A stretch of 7,175 bases of DNA from positions 1 to 7,175 of the forward strand of contig JAICRQ010000170.1 of assembly GCA_025966435.1 (NCBI GenBank), given 5' to 3'. The notes below the pieces were generated by a model. It was not told the origin of the DNA. It made no database searches and saw nothing but the letters and a program-made list of their open reading frames with translations. This document shows, piece after piece, positions 5,930 through 7,175 of this stretch. The first letter of the stretch is position 1; each line of letters opens with the position of its first letter. The stretch comes from Anaerolineales bacterium. Its GTDB lineage: Bacteria; Chloroflexota; Anaerolineae; Anaerolineales; Villigracilaceae. Made by a program: the position numbers and the translations under genes.

Positions 5930-6526
5930 CTAATGTTGAGGGTTCATCTCTTGAAGCATCTTATCGAGCGCTGAGGGACGTTTGCGCGATTTCCATGCTT
6001 GAATCAGTATCGCAACATTCTCCTCGAGGGCGTTTTCACAGTTTAGTTCCAGATCATACGAAGTGATACTGTGCACGGTTTCAAAATCCTGACGCGCTTC
6101 CCCCGTGCGGCGATCTCCACGCTGCTGTTCCCTTCGTTCCAACTCGTGCAGGGAACAATGCACACCGACGAAGAACACATCCAACTCCGAAACCAAAGAA
6201 ATGAGGTTGTGTAACCACGCTTTGGTTTCGATGATGTGATCAAAGATAATGCTATTGCCCGCCGTTGCAAGAGCGGGCAGGCACTGATGAATCCCTCTAA
6301 AAACAGAAGGTCGCATGGAATCCCATGAAAACGTGCCGTTCCTGATTTGCTCCATCGGGAAAGCTTTGTGATCCAGAAATAGATCGAAGGAAAAGCGAAT
6401 GAAGGGGATATCGAATTGTTTTTGGAGGGCGAGTGCCAGTGTGGTTTTGCCCGCGCTCGATGGCCCATTGATGACGATAATCTTACCAGGGACAGGATTT
6501 ATGGTTAAAGGCTGATCCACAATCAT
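5930..6526 (-). CDS. Chloramphenicol phosphotransferase-like P-loop kinase
   Basis: A 198-residue P-loop NTPase of the chloramphenicol phosphotransferase-like family. Walker A is GPSSAGKT at residues 21-28. D48 in FSFDLFLD lines up by eye with the catalytic Asp37 of the Streptomyces venezuelae enzyme. Family signatures follow: AGNSIIFDHII (89-99), VFFVGVHCSLHELERRE (117-133) with the Arg-rich ERREQQRGDR lid-like stretch, and VHSITSYDLELN (151-162). The founding enzyme phosphorylates a hydroxyl of chloramphenicol, but most relatives have unknown substrates, so resistance should not be assumed. The last ~20 residues extend past the conserved part. It starts nine bases after the stop of the upstream dehydrogenase, and a GGGGGA within that gene's end may serve as its ribosome binding site, so the two genes form an operon. 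No terminator is visible after the stop. Confidence 0.9.
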   Translation of the reverse strand: MIVDQPLTINPVPGKIIVINGPSSAGKTTLALALQKQFDIPFIRFSFDLFLDHKAFPMEQIRNGTFSWDSMRPSVFRGIHQCLPALATAGNSIIFDHIIETKAWLHNLISLVSELDVFFVGVHCSLHELERREQQRGDRRTGEARQDFETVHSITSYDLELNCENALEENVAILIQAWKSRKRPSALDKMLQEMNPQH

Positions 6527-6535
6527 TGCTATTAC

Positions 6536-7175
6536 TTATTCCCCCAATAGCGATTTCATTTGTTTGTAAATAAAGTTAGCCGCCCGTTCAGGGCTAAGTC
6601 TGTAGAAACGATCCAGGAAGGTTGCGTCCGAGCCTACCATCACACGATACCGGTTGTGTTCGATGCCATCGATGATCATCTCTGCCGCTTTGCTGGGTGC
6701 CAGCGTTCGCCTTGCTGCCCTCTCCTGATCTACATTTTCGATTCGTAGTGAGTTTGCAACGCCGGAGTTTACTGCGATGTTTGTGCCAATGGCGCCCGGG
6801 AACACCACCGTAACTCCTACGTCGGTATTCTTCAGTTCTGAGTGTAAAGCTTCGGTCAGCAGCTTCACAGCAGCCTTCGACGCTCCATACAGGCTTTGCC
6901 CGGGAACCGGCAGAAATCCGCCCATGCTGGATAAATTCGCAATGTGCGCTTCTGGCCGCTTCAGCAAATGCGGCAGGAAGGCTTTTGTCATGTAGAGCGT
7001 TCCGTAGAAATTGACATTCATGACCCGTTCGATAGCGGCATAGTCAAGGTCATTTACCCGGACAAAGGGTTGGATGATTCCAGCGTTATTGATGATGCCG
7101 TCAACGGCGCCGTGCCGGGCGATGACTTGTTCCGGGAGCGCCTCGACCGCGTCTTTGCTCGTGATATCCACGACA
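6536..7175 (-). CDS. Short-chain dehydrogenase/reductase (partial, N-terminus beyond window)
   Basis: About 212 residues are visible; the frame stays open to the right edge. The GTG at 7169-7171 is not the true start, because the visible part begins at the family's D-[IV]-T strand (VVDITS) and so lacks the Rossmann dinucleotide motif, roughly the first 60 residues. Counting from the first visible residue, NNAG is 29-32, the structural Asn is in NVNFYG (53-58), the catalytic Ser is S83 and YxxxK is Y96-GAS-K100, with Ser 13 residues before Tyr as in classical members. PGAIGT follows as the usual cofactor/substrate loop. The catalytic set is complete, so an active NAD(P)-dependent oxidoreductase is expected; substrate and cofactor preference cannot be told. 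It precedes the P-loop kinase gene by nine bases, in the same operon. Confidence 0.92.
   Translation of the reverse strand, partial: VVDITSKDAVEALPEQVIARHGAVDGIINNAGIIQPFVRVNDLDYAAIERVMNVNFYGTLYMTKAFLPHLLKRPEAHIANLSSMGGFLPVPGQSLYGASKAAVKLLTEALHSELKNTDVGVTVVFPGAIGTNIAVNSGVANSLRIENVDQERAARRTLAPSKAAEMIIDGIEHNRYRVMVGSDATFLDRFYRLSPERAANFIYKQMKSLLGE

Noticed and set aside
5930..6526. Calling this a chloramphenicol resistance gene
   Set aside because: The family has many members with unknown substrates, and nothing in the sequence fixes chloramphenicol as the target.
7169..7171. GTG as the start of the right-edge dehydrogenase
   Set aside because: It would omit the cofactor-binding motif required by the family; the frame stays open to the edge, so the gene is simply cut by the window.

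Overview
The window looks like bacterial chromosome from a Chloroflexota member, most likely Anaerolineae. This is an inference from style. It has secreted proteins with long Thr/Pro-rich linkers, a DUF3060-like repeat domain, a CAP protein with three LysM modules, and a sigma factor next to a membrane protein carrying a cytoplasmic 'YPPxLLAxRR' motif. No marker gene confirms the taxon. There are no RNA genes, insertion sequences, phage genes or CRISPR arrays. All genes but one lie on the minus strand.

Left part (1-2097, minus): an ECF-type sigma factor is followed after 17 bp by a long single-pass membrane protein that runs off the left edge. The latter has a cytoplasmic N-terminus with a duplicated motif, one membrane helix, an extracellular discoidin-like (F5/8 type C) domain, a Thr/Pro-rich linker and the start of a DUF3060-like domain. 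The arrangement fits a sigma factor with its membrane-bound regulator, so an outside signal could control transcription. The N-terminal region matches no anti-sigma domain I can name.

Middle (2246-4130): a secreted, membrane-tethered CAP plus three-LysM protein (minus) is transcribed away from a small, very basic 75-residue protein (plus). The small gene has a strong ribosome binding site, a 27-bp inverted repeat just upstream and a near-perfect intrinsic terminator just downstream, so it looks like its own transcription unit. Its function is unknown.

Right part (4163-7175, minus): four enzyme genes in one direction. In transcription order they are a short-chain dehydrogenase cut by the right edge, a chloramphenicol-phosphotransferase-like P-loop kinase 9 bp after it, a GNAT acetyltransferase after a 118-bp gap, and a second short-chain dehydrogenase 35 bp further on. 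They resemble accessory small-molecule or resistance-type enzymes. Substrates cannot be read from the sequence.

Best candidates for something undescribed are the sigma/membrane-sensor pair with its duplicated cytoplasmic motif, and the small basic protein unit.
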